This document shows, piece after piece, positions 11,651 to 22,535 of a stretch of DNA of 64,000 nucleotides. Made by a program: the position numbers and the translations under genes. Source of the DNA: Apodospora peruviana (lineage: Eukaryota; Ascomycota; Sordariomycetes; Sordariales; Lasiosphaeriaceae). The stretch is taken from NCBI GenBank assembly GCA_033439685.1, contig JAUEDM010000003.1:2014001-2078000 (forward strand), given 5' to 3'. Positions within the stretch are counted from its first letter, which is position 1, and each line of letters opens with the position of its first letter. The notes under the pieces were generated by a model that saw only the letters and a program-made list of their open reading frames with translations, was not told the origin of the DNA and made no database searches.

Positions 11651-14011
11651 ATGGGACGACCAGGAATGTTTGCGGCCATAGCTGCCGGTACCTTGAGGGA
11701 GCTCGCAAGTATGCCCATCCGTTCTCCTGCGCTGTTTGTATTCCTAAATGCTAACGAGTCTCCGACTGCAGAGCGAGCCGAAGATGACCCCGAGAGTATG
11801 CCATCAATCCATCCGCCGACCGATAATATCCAACTCGTCGCCATCCAGCTAACGTGACGGCATCGCAGCTCCGGATAACTCTAATCAGGGGATTAATGTA
11901 TCATGGGCGCTGTTTATTCTCATCATGCTACTGATTGTGGCCTTCTTCACCAGCTACATAATGCAGCAGCGCAAGATCACTGCCGTGCATGAGACCGTCA
12001 TCTCCATCTTTGCCGGTACGGCTCGCCCCAATCTGTCAAGACCCTTTTGTTCTTCGGTCCTCAATAACACCTGATGCCTTCACATAGGAATGACTATCGG
12101 ATTGATCCTGCGTGTCTCGGCTGGCGATTCAATTCGAGACCTTGTCAGCTTCCACTACCAGATCTTCTTCAACGTCCTTCTACCCCCTATCATTCTTTCG
12201 TCCGGCTACGAGCTTCACCAAGCCAACTTCTTTCGAAATATTGGCACCATCTTGACATTCGCCTTCGCTGGGACCTTCATATCGGCCGTTGTGATTGGCG
12301 TCGTCCTGTGGCTCTACACAAGAATTCCCCTGGAGGGATTAGATATGTCCTGGACAGACGCCATCTCGGTCGGTGCAACATTATCCGCCACAGATCCCGT
12401 CACCATCCTAGCCATCTTCAACTCGTACAAGGTCGACCCGAAGCTATATACCATCATCTTCGGTGAATCGATTTTGAACGATGCTATTGCCATCGTCATC
12501 TTCGAGTCAGCGCAAAAGACTGGCGAGGGCGCAAGCAGCGCCAGTGGAATCTGGAGTCTCTTCAACGGTATATGGTACTTCTTGACCGGGTTCTTCGGCA
12601 GTTTGGCCATCGGAGCTATTGTCAGTATTCTAACTGCACTTGGGTTGAAGTATACATATATCAGACGATATGCCAAGATTGAAAGCTGTTTAGTTGTCTT
12701 GATTGCATATGCCACTTACTACTTCTCGCAGGCGGTGCGCATGTCTGGTAAGTATACATTGCCCTTAGCCCCGAGGTCTAGGAGATTATACCAGTACTGA
12801 CCTTGAGAACAGGTATCGTGTCGTTGCTAATCTGCGGTATCATGCTCAAGCACTACGCCTACTTCAACATGTCCCGACGGACACAGTTGACAACCAAATA
12901 TCTCTTCCAAGTCCTCGCCCAGCTATCCGAAAATTTTATCTTCATTTATCTCGGCCTGTCGCTGTTTACGGAAAAGGATCTAGTGTTCCAACCGCTTTTT
13001 ATCATCGTCACCGTACTCGCGGTGTGCGCCGCAAGATGGATGGCGGTATTTCCCCTATCACGCGCCATCAACTGGTTCATCCGCTACCGCGCGCGCCGAG
13101 CCGGCCGCGAGGCTACGGATGAGCTGCCTTACAGCTACCAGGCAATGCTCTTTTGGGCGGGGCTGCGCGGAGCAGTCGGCGTGGCCCTGGCCGCTATGTT
13201 GAAAGGCAAAGAGCAGTATGCCCTGAAGGCAACCGTCCTAGTTGTAGTAGTGCTCACTGTTATCATATTTGGCGGCACGACGGCACGCATGCTCGAGATC
13301 CTCGGCATCCGTACCGGTGTGGTAGATGAAGTGGACTCGGACGACGAGTTTGATATCGAAGCGATTAGCGGAGGAACCTACTACAAGCGTTCCGGCACAG
13401 GGATAGGGTATAACCCCCGCAGCAGGGGTGGCACGACACTGCCGCTTAGCACTGTCGGCGGCAATGTAAGAGGGGGAGAACCAGGGGGCGGAGACCGGAA
13501 CGGCTGGGCTTCGGGCCATAGGTCCCCGAACCCGCCAACCTCGATGCCGAGACGGCCTTCGAGCCAGAGCAGAAGCCGCAAGGGCACCAACACGAGAGCC
13601 GGCGACGAGTTTGAGAGGTCCGAGTTGCTCGGCGGGGGGTTGGCAAGCAACACGGATTCGGAGATTGGAAGCGATATAGATACGTCAGACCTCCCGCCGC
13701 CGGCGCCCAGGAGGAGGTCAAGTCCCATGCCTCCCTCGGCTATTGCTCCTGTGGATATTTCTGGCGCAGGTGCTGGCCGTGAGGGCAGTAGTAGGAGTGG
13801 AAGCGGGTCAAGAGAAGGGGATCAGAACAACAACAGTGGCGGTCAGCAGCCGCAACATCCTCCTCTGACTGCGTCGGCTGCCATAAGGCAACTTTTTAGT
13901 ACGGAGGACCCGTCAGCGCTGTTTAGGCAGTTTGATGAAGACTACATTAAGCCAACGTTACTTTTAGATGGCGGGACCAGGGGGAATCAAGGGAACGGGC
14001 CAGGGGTGTAA
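11651..14011 (+). CDS. NHX1: Endosomal/prevacuolar Na+(K+)/H+ exchanger (Nhx1 type)
   Basis: This CPA1-family antiporter exchanges cytosolic Na+ or K+ for lumenal H+ in late endosomes and controls vesicle pH and traffic. Exons 11651-11708, 11772-11795, 11869-12015, 12088-12747 and 12813-14011 join to 695 residues. Two family signatures are intact: FFNVLLPPIIL at residues 103-113 (amiloride-binding helix) and GESILNDAIAIVIFE near 202-216, with the Asn-Asp pair of the ion site. About eleven or twelve membrane helices are visible. The cytosolic tail from about residue 455 is hydrophilic, rich in Ser, Gly, Pro and Arg, and longer than a minimal exchanger tail. The start is the weakest point: the first two exons are 58 and 24 nt and were chosen because they keep frame; another upstream start is possible. 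Confidence 0.9.
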
Positions 14012-15432
14012 GATTGAGCGGGCTTGGTACTTAAGATTTCTACTGCTTCTCTTGTCACATTATGTATCAGTCAATTAAATTGGTTCGCGTCCTTTGAAGG
14101 AGGTGTACTTTGCGTCCCAAGTCCTATCCTTAAGTTGGATTCCATGTCTCGCGATTTTATACCTGTCGAGGATGCCTAGCCATTTCATTACCGTTCCATC
14201 CTCCGGGCGAGGCGAACCATATACCAAGCGATGGTAATCGTACGTATGGATATTTCTCACTCCCTTTTCCCGCAAATAGTACTACTGGACTGGACAAGTT
14301 AAGTATATACAGCCGTTTCGCATCCTAGTTACCTAGCTCTCATGTTCCCGCCGCCCAATACAACACCCACCAACCTCCCCTTTCTACGAAACCATAGAAG
14401 GTAACCAGCATTTGCAAGAGAAACGGACGGGAGAGTACGCGGAAAGAAGTATTACTACTGTCAGCTCCGAGGCGCCGGTCAGAGTAGTCGGCCACTGACT
14501 TAAGCACTTGAACGAATCCACACAAACGCAACGCCAGTAATAACCCGGGGTAGTAAGCCGACAATTTGTTTTGGGAACCACGGCATCATTGACAACGCAA
14601 TCAAGTGGTAACTGACGGATGTGAACAATTGGCTTGTGAAGTCTGTGATGGCTGATACGCTTTTTATATCTATTCATTATTTCTGTGTCTATATTTGTGC
14701 ATGACAGATAAGTAGGGAATCGTTGGTAGTAGTACTCGTTCCTACTCTCCGGTTGTTCTTGTTAGAAATGATTTCCAGAAATCAGTTGCATTGGGCACTC
14801 TGTAAACTGCATACATAGGTAGGTACGGAAAGAAAAAGAATGACTGCCCCTATGGGTTCCCAGACGGCTACTAATATACATCTTCAGTTAGTAAATTTAT
14901 CAGACAGAGACCCGGCCAATGGCAACCCTCACACGGCAGTCCGATAGATAGAAAAGAGAAGAAAAAGCAAGCATACACACTTTCTGAACCCATCATCTCC
15001 CTTTCATTTCTGGGTTTGAACGCACCTTGACTGAGATATATCCATCTATGTATCTCTCTTCTCTCCTCTCTCCTTGTCTGTATCCGTTCTACCCTAGGAA
15101 ACCCCATGAAAACCCAATCCAAGGTCCTTTTCCTGCTACCACCCCGCGTACGACACACCGCAAGAAACCGCCTGTTACTCATTCCCATCATGATCAAGGA
15201 ACAAAATACAGCGGCTCCCCTAGTTTTCCGCACTGTCCCGTCTGTCTTCTGTCTCGAGGTATATTGTTAACAGAGTAATCTCCGGTGATCGAGAAGCACT
15301 CGCACCCAAAAAAGATCGCTATGTAAACCTCACTTCGCACACGTACAAGCAACAGCAGCTACAGCCAAACTCCGCCCGCTCTGCAGATACACAACACGAA
15401 CGAAAACAAACTCTCTCACACTTCTCTGCCTC
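14012..15432. other. Convergent intergenic region, exchanger and Ste50
   Basis: It holds the two 3' UTRs facing each other. A polypyrimidine stretch (CTCTCTTCTCTCCTCTCTCC) lies near 15052-15076. TAGGTAGGTACGG is at about 14817. No gene is supported. Confidence 0.5.
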
Positions 15433-17039
15433 TCATATAATGCCTCCAGGCGGATCATACCCCGAGGCCGCCCCGCGAGCCGAACCCAGCCCGGCACTAC
15501 CGGGAACCTCACCAGCACCATCACCCTGCGCATTGTTAGTTTTCCTGAGCATAAACATGGGCTTCTTTCCTTCCTTGTCCAGTTGCTTAAACAGGATCAG
15601 AGGTTTCTCTTCCAGGCCCAGGCATCTTTCCTGGTCGCCGTAGACAATGTAAAGCGCATATTGGTCCCATGGCGCGTTGATCTGGTATTTCTTAAGCGCC
15701 GCCGGCAGCACCTTGTAACAGGGGTCATCCATGCTGACTCGGAACGACTTGAATATCTCGACCGAGGCATTACTCGTGCTCGGTGTATCGGGCGGTACGG
15801 GCGCCGGGGTCTGCCCTCTGCGAGGAGCGGCGCCAGCCTTATCTCGGGAGTTGTAGGGATCGTTTTCGGCAAATGTAGACCGGCTCGACGGCGTTGCTTG
15901 ATCCGAGCGGTAGGAGCGTGATGCCAGGGTTGTGCCTGTTATCGATGTGGGCGGGGAAGTCGGGGATGGCATGTTCGGCGACGGGTAGGATGGAGACGCT
16001 GCGTTCATGCCGGATCCATTCATGGCTAAATGTGATGACGACAGCACGGCGTTGGTAGCGGCGCTGGCGGGGTCCAAGGTCTGCTCAACTATGGAGTGGT
16101 TATGCGAAGTCTGGAGATGCGTGGGTGACGAGGCGGCTGCCGATTTGGGAGCAGGGCCAAGCATAATCTTCTTGGTCGAGTACTGGCGCTTCAGGCCGCC
16201 ACCAGGTGTCCCGGCTGTCGATGGTGTGGGCGCGGGAGGAGATATGCTGGCTTCGTAATTCTGCGCGCCGTTGTTGACGTTTGGTAAGGGTTGCTGGGCG
16301 TCCTTGGCCAGGCGGAGTGCTGGCAGCATGTCTTCCCTCAATCGTCTAAAGTCCTCAGTCAACCTGCGTAGATCCTGCTCAAACAAGGACATGCGCTCAT
16401 CTCGCAGGCGTAGTTGCTCTACAAGTTGCTTGATGTCTTTAAGAGTTGCGTTGCTCGATTGCGCTTCCGTCTCGGCGGCTAAAAATCGGACGGTTAGTAA
16501 TGCGAAAATAGGGCTTGGCCAGCAAAGGGAGTCACGTACTGAGTGGCATATAATGGTCGCTTTCAATAGGTACGTCTTGGGCTTTCTTGACATCGTAAAC
16601 GGATTTCAAGATTGTTAACCGATGGCCAACACTGTTGATGCCCATTTGCTTCAGGTCGTCATGCTGGAGGGCGACCAAGGCTTCTCCGACGATCTCGTTT
16701 TCTGAGAGCACATTGTTAGCCGGTACCATAACGAAGAGTCGGCGCAACCTGTGGCAACAAACCTATAAAACTATCCGAATATTGTTCCAGGCCAATGGTA
16801 GCAATGAAATCGGCGCATTCTTCGGCTGACCACTCCGAGATGATGGTCTCGGGCAGCCTGTCTGCACTGGTGCGATAGCCGTATGTTGTCGGGGTTTGTT
16901 GGGCGGATGGCGGGCCTGAATCGATGGGCGAGGTTTCGACATCGGTATGGTCGATCGGTGAGCTGCCTGCCATGTCTCTTTCGTACTCATCGTCGGCGTC
17001 CGACAGATCGGCGTAGGCAGTACCCGAGTCGAAATTCAT
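15433..17039 (-). CDS. STE50: Ste50 adaptor of MAP kinase cascades (SAM + RA)
   Basis: Ste50 (Mst50 in rice blast) tethers the MAPKKK Ste11 to upstream Ras/Cdc42 inputs in the pheromone, filamentation and osmosensing pathways. Minus-strand exons are 17039-16763, 16701-16540 and 16478-15433, giving 494 residues. A SAM domain covers about residues 65-130 (ISEWSAEECADFIATIGLEQ onward, with GINSVGHRLTILKSV at its end). A helical segment follows at about 148-200 (LKDIKQLVEQLRLRDERM). A Ras-association domain is at about 385-462, including QYALYIVYGDQERCLGLEEK and FMLRKTN. The middle is Ser/Pro/Thr-rich and probably phosphorylated. Both introns split codons and rejoin family-conserved sequence, so the model is firm. 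The architecture is the complete one for the family. Confidence 0.93.
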
Positions 17040-19862
17040 GGTTGCGTCGACTGCAGGGCCCTCCTCGCCTGAGGCTGTAGGCAGTGGGATAGGATCGAGT
17101 CGATTTCAATCGAGGAGATGGCTAGCGCCGGTGATAGCATCGGACAGTGGTATTAGACAGTCGACATGGAGTTCGACCTGCTCGGTAGGTAGTGAGCGCT
17201 CTTTGGAGGATGGAGGCAAAGTGAGATGCGGCGGCGGCGGCTGCAAACGCTGGAGCGGACGAGGCCGGGCGGGATCAGGAGTTCGTCGGCGTCGGTCGTC
17301 GAGCTGCAGCGGTACGAATGGCAACGGCGTCGTGAACTAGAGCGACCTACGATACAACGGGTCGTGTACTGTAGATACACCAGCGACAGCAAAAGGAGAG
17401 CGGAGCTAAGCTGAGCTGGCGAGGACGTTGCGGAGTGTGAGGCGCTGCCACTTGCCAGTGGTTCCAGGTTCCAAGTGTGGAGGTTGTTGATTGCGAACCG
17501 TGAACGGGAATCAATCAGGTGCAGCCTGGTGCTTGTGTAGCCGCTCGCCTGTCGGGTACCGTGTATTGATACTGTACGCTGGTGGTGGGCTTTTGTGGGT
17601 CCGTCTACAGATTACAGGCCATTTGAGTTAAGTGTAGCGCCTACTCACACAGGACCTTCACTCATTCGCTTGCCTCTGGCGTTAGCGTCATGTTATCCAC
17701 ACAGTATGGTAGTGTGGTATTGGCAAATTTGCCCGTGCTGGCCCCCAGTGGCTGCTCTCGCTTCGCTGTGGTGTCCATGCTTAGTTGCGACCAAAGTGAT
17801 GAACAGAGAACTGGTTGCCCCACCAGTCCAACTGTCCAACGGACCAACACTTCATGATAAAGAAACCGCTCTTAAATAGTGCGCAACTGTAGCGAAGCTC
17901 CGGTGCAGCGCAGCCCAGAAGGAGCGGGCGCATCAAGCCATCTCCACTGCGCGCTGGCTGGCCATTGAAAGCGAGCCGCGGCAAGAGACCGCCCCGAACC
18001 CAGGCGCCATCTCACAGAGACCAGTGACGCACTGGTGCGAAACCGACATGGAAAAAGCCCAACCCTTTCTTTATTTTTAAAATTGCCTGGCGTGCTTGTC
18101 GCTGTCCATTGTCTCGTGCGGACGCGGCGGCTGTTGGACGAATAACCTGTGGTCTACAGTTCTGCGATTGGCGTATCTTGTGGCTTCTCGTGTGTAACCA
18201 TGACAGCTGCTATTGTTGCTCTCCTGTCCACCAGCTCAGGTACCAATTTACGAATACCGTGTTGTGGTAAGTATTTCGATCTGGGAAAACAGACTCCTTT
18301 CGAGGTAACACAGGCAGCCCAAAGATAATCTCTACGGGGTTTACTATACTATCCACTTTGGGACAGCCCGTCCTGCCGGACCCGATAACATGTTCCCCAG
18401 ACGGGAAGTAAGCATCAATTATTGGATGACGACTGTACGTTGATGGGAATGGTTTTAGGATGGATCGCAACTGCAACGCCCCCAAGCTTGTCGTCCAATA
18501 CTTCGTTCGGCTTTCACCCACAGGCCGTCCGTCCTGTTGATCACCTTTGTCGAAAACTCCCGGGGTTAATCATTGAATTCTTTCTTCTCCTTCCAGATTT
18601 CCATTCGAACCTCATCCCGCTCAGTGTGCCTTCGCGGAACCTGTGCCTCCCCATACCTACCTTAGGTACCGAACATCCCCTTTCCCCTCGCTACCTGTCC
18701 GTACCTACGGGGTAAGGTATTCACTGCCCTACCTTACTCTTCACGAAGCCAATCCGACCGCCCCCTATGTATCCCTCTTCCCGCCAAAACCCCAGATCCA
18801 CAGCAATAAAAGAACAAGAAACACGGGATACTGCTTCCTTTTTGCTTCTTTTACTTGTTCCATCCCATCTTTTAATCCTTTTTCTTATTGCTATTAATAA
18901 GTTTAAGTGTGGGGACGCGTGTCCCTCCTCTTGGCTTTCCCCGGAGACAAGAGACGAATTGTTGAAACACGCCGATTAGACTAGGTGCCGTATATATAGC
19001 CACAACCACAACTCTCTGCCTTGCGTTTCAGCTTTGTCGGGGGCTTGTCTCTGTCCTTCGACGCCTTTGGTTGTATGACTGATATCCAGCGATCGTAACC
19101 AGATACCGGAGATCATTGTCTAGGTCTAGGGTAGGATTCATGGACGGTGGTGCAACTTTTGACAAATCATTCTTTTACCTATTATAAGTCAGTTCTCGTA
19201 GGACGACAATTCCCTTGATAGCTAACCTAGCCCATCTCTCTTGTAATCCATAGGTACTTATAGGCATGTCACATCAGGATCTGAAACTAGAGTGAATCAC
19301 CGTCATCTCATCTTTGGCATTTCAGTATCCGATTTATGTCTTACAGACCGGACATTATAATGTTTGTATTGGGGATATCAAATAACAGCAGGGGTCTGGT
19401 TATCTTCCAACTAAACATCATAATGTAAGTGAGCCATGGAGATAAAGTCTCGTCGGATCTTTTCAGATCCTGAGAAATGACTTCCACGGGAAAGACATGT
19501 CAACTCCCAGTTATCAGCAGGGCATCACGCAACCACCGACTGGCCTAGGATACAAGATACGCAAAGGAGCAGCACGGGCCGGTCTGCGTGATGAAATGCT
19601 ACCATACCGTAGGTACACGAAATAGAAACACGCAGCTATGTCATCGCAATATCAAACTCAGGTATAGATATAACCCCCTAACCCAACCATATTTCATTAC
19701 TATAGACATATAGAGACAACAACTCCAATAGCAATCCATCTAGCTCAACGCCAACCACCCGTATCGTCATAACCCGGCATATACACAGTATAAACAAGCA
19801 ACAACAACAAACACTAACAAGGTATCATATCCCATAAAACCAAACCGAAAGAAAAAATAATA
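17040..19862. other. Intergenic region upstream of Ste50
   Basis: This 2.8 kb stretch holds the Ste50 promoter and leader on the left and the 3' UTR of the 19863-21446 gene on the right. CCTACCTTAGGTACC lies at 18656-18670 with further GTAAGGTA and CCTACCTTAC copies within 80 bp. Open frames are short, overlap one another and look random. Confidence 0.5.
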
Positions 19863-21446
19863 CTACCACCCCATACTCCTCTTCTTCTGCACCTTCCTCC
19901 TATCCTCATCCGACAACCTCCTCCTCCCTCCTCCCGACGTCCTGCCTCCACCAGACGGTTGCTGCTGTTGAAACGGCTGCTGCTGCTGCATCATCAAATG
20001 CGGCGGCGGCGGCGGATTCGGCGAAGACGGTGCACCGCTAGGCCCATGCCACAGCGAATTCAGGATCCCCGAATGAAATGGCCCGTGGCCCGGGCCAGCA
20101 CTAACCGGCCGCGGTGGTAGCGCGGGTGCACCCGCCCACGGCGCCAGATTCTGGTTCTGCTGCTGCTGCTGCCAGTGCGGCGGGGGGGGAACAAACTGAG
20201 GCGGGACATTGGACCTCGGCGGCAGCGGCGGGACCGGACTCGAACTCGCCGGCAACTGCTGTCCCTCGACGCCGTATTTCTTGCGGAGACGCTCCGTCTC
20301 CTTGGCGATCTCGGCCTCATGCCTGCGCTGTTCCTTCTCTTCCTCCTCGAGCATCTTCTTGATCCGCTTCTGCTCGACCCGTTCGCGCTTCTCACGCTCA
20401 CGCTCTTCGCGTTCGACCATGGCTTGGAGGCGACGTGTCTCGGCTTCGATCTCGGCTGCCGAGGGACCTGCTCCTCCGACGGTTGCCACTGCGGCTGTCG
20501 ATTTACTAGGCGTCGCATGTGCGGTTGTGTACGGTAATAGTTGTGGGTTCGGGCTTGTGTTGGTTGGTGGGGGGACGTTATTCATTGCGCCAGACATGGC
20601 GACTGGCGGCGGGGAGGGTTGTACGCCGCTTGGTCTAGAGTTCTTTTTCCTGCCTCCGTTTGACATTCCCGCCGCCGAGCCCGAGACGTTAAAAAGGTCC
20701 ATCTTGGGACTGATGTATAGCTCCTTGACAACCTCGGCGCCAAGTAAGAGCACCACTTCGAGCCCCTTGCGGTCCTCGACCTCCACGCGGTGCAGGTTTG
20801 GTTCGTAGACGGTCACGATGCTCTCCCGTGCGGCTTTGAACAGGGCCACAGTGATATCAGGCTCCTTATTCTTTCGGCCGCTGATATTCTTGCCGCACAT
20901 GTAGCAAGTCATGTCCTTGCTCAGCCGTCCGTCCTTCTTCCACCGGAACATGATGCGCGGCACCACATCGGCCGGCGATCCCCGGCCGAGGTCACGGTCC
21001 AGTTCGCTGGCCGACGGCAACTTGAACGTCTGCACGGGCATCTCAAACTCCCAGCTGTCGCTCTTGTTCCACCCGCCTGGCGTCATCTTCACAGCCACGC
21101 TCTGGTCCGGGTTGTACAGCTGGATGGTGAAGCTCTCGGGCACCGCGGCGATGGCGACCGCCGGCGGGGCACCGCTCTGCGCCTGGGCGCGAACCTCGGC
21201 GGCCGAGAGGGTGGGCTGCGCCCACTCGGGCTCGACCGTCACCTCGGCGTACACGACATCGGGGTTGTAGGCGTCGCATAACGCGACGGCATACTTGTCG
21301 CGCGAAGCGGGCAGGGCCGGGTCGGCGCGCCGAAAGACATATTCGGGAGTGGGTTCGTCCCCTCTCTGGGTGAAGTAGAGAACGCTGGTGAGCGGGTTCT
21401 CGGACGAGGGTTTGTACCGGAAGGTGGGGAGGTTCTCGTCGAGCAT
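19863..21446 (-). CDS. Unrecognised protein: CxxC domain, coiled coil, Pro/Gln-rich tail
   Basis: I do not recognise a named family. The single exon encodes 527 residues from the ATG at 21446. Residues 1-255 look like a folded domain: FRYKPSSENPL, VALCDAYNPDVVYAEVTVEPEW, ESFTIQLYNPDQSV, then MFRWKKDGRLSKDMTCYMCGK with a CxxC pair at 181 and 184, and DITVALFKAARESIVTVYEP followed by VEVEDRKGLEVVLLLGAEVV. The alternating beta pattern of that last part recalls the tubby/LURP-one fold (inference only). Residues 255-325 are low complexity. A highly charged coiled coil spans about 330-395 (REEREREKRERVEQKRIKKM). The tail is rich in Pro and Gln with poly-Gln and poly-Pro runs and ends in basic residues. 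Strong G/C at third positions supports coding. Confidence 0.82.
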   Translation of the reverse strand: MLDENLPTFRYKPSSENPLTSVLYFTQRGDEPTPEYVFRRADPALPASRDKYAVALCDAYNPDVVYAEVTVEPEWAQPTLSAAEVRAQAQSGAPPAVAIAAVPESFTIQLYNPDQSVAVKMTPGGWNKSDSWEFEMPVQTFKLPSASELDRDLGRGSPADVVPRIMFRWKKDGRLSKDMTCYMCGKNISGRKNKEPDITVALFKAARESIVTVYEPNLHRVEVEDRKGLEVVLLLGAEVVKELYISPKMDLFNVSGSAAGMSNGGRKKNSRPSGVQPSPPPVAMSGAMNNVPPPTNTSPNPQLLPYTTAHATPSKSTAAVATVGGAGPSAAEIEAETRRLQAMVEREEREREKRERVEQKRIKKMLEEEEKEQRRHEAEIAKETERLRKKYGVEGQQLPASSSPVPPLPPRSNVPPQFVPPPPHWQQQQQNQNLAPWAGAPALPPRPVSAGPGHGPFHSGILNSLWHGPSGAPSSPNPPPPPHLMMQQQQPFQQQQPSGGGRTSGGGRRRLSDEDRRKVQKKRSMGW

Positions 21447-22535
21447 TCTGTCGTCACTGGTACGTGTGCGTTGCCGGTTGCAGCTGAGTATTAGTATTCT
21501 CAGTCGCAGGGCACCGCTAGTTCCTTCAAGTTGGGTTTCTGGGTGTCCAATGTTTGGTATTAAGCCAGCTTATCCTGGAGGATTGAGAGTCAATGACGGG
21601 ACTAACAAGGCAAAAAGATGATGGAAATGAACTAGACATAAGGCAACAGGATGAGAAAGCAGCTGACATAGAGGCCCTGCCTGTGCCATGGCTTCGACCA
21701 TGCCAAGCACAACAGACAGGCTCAGGCGGCAGAGCACTCACCACAATGAAGCTGACTTTTGGGCATGACCCAGCCCCACCAACCCCGACCCCGCGGTGTG
21801 CGTGTGCTGCAGCGACGGCCCGCCGAGGAACACTTACAGAAAGGACCCTTAGGCTTGGGCAGCGTCACCAGATCCACGGGCTCAGCCACGGAACAGGCAC
21901 GAAGGAGTGCAACTCGGGCCCTGCTGCGATTGGCCGTGGAACTCACAAACTTCGAGGCGGTGCTATCCATGGATATCCAATCTCTTGGCGCCGTGGACGA
22001 CCACTCCAGCCAACCCCCATGAGAATAAAAGCTTTTTGATATGTGTTTCGACGCGTGGCCAGGCGTTCTTCATGCGTGTTTGTAGTCGGGAACATGCAAC
22101 GCAAATCAATATCATCACAGCTTAGGCTCCCCAAAATATCCATGGATATAAAGTTTCCCATCATCATTATGCATTTCACGGGCGTCTTTGTGCAGTAGCA
22201 CAGGCGGATTCATGAAGTTTTAGTTACCTGGCCTTCTGAATCCAAGACTTAGTTCTAGTCTGGAGCAGATCATACTAATCTGAGTTACCTAGATATGACA
22301 AAAAGCACAGAGTGTGTACTGATCACATCAAGAGATGAAGATATCAGCAAACATGACTTATCCATATACCGCACCCAATCCCATCTATTCCTCCAAACAA
22401 CCAAAACACCAACCCCCTTTTCCCAAATTCAACCCAACGCTTCGAATCTAGAGATTCCTATTGCCCAGAAGGTACCCTGATACGAAGCCAAGCCACCTCC
22501 CTCTCCATTTAGGTACGTATATACCTAGCAGGTAC
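21447..22535. other. Promoter region of the CxxC/coiled-coil gene
   Basis: About 1.1 kb upstream of the start at 21446 and downstream of the DUF4211 stop. It carries two copies of the perfect palindrome TATCCATGGATA and, near 22510-22540, the motif run TTAGGTACGTATATACCTAG. No gene is supported. Confidence 0.5.
21964..22148. repeat. Duplicated 12-bp palindrome TATCCATGGATA
   Basis: Exact copies lie at 21964-21975 and 22137-22148, with start positions 173 bp apart. Each is self-complementary, so it could bind a dimeric protein on either strand. Both lie upstream of the gene starting at 21446, at about 520 and 690 nt from the ATG. Function is unknown. Confidence 0.6.

Noticed and set aside
20209..20808. 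199-codon plus-strand frame
   Set aside because: Antisense shadow of the CxxC/coiled-coil gene, which has better codon bias and a complete domain layout.
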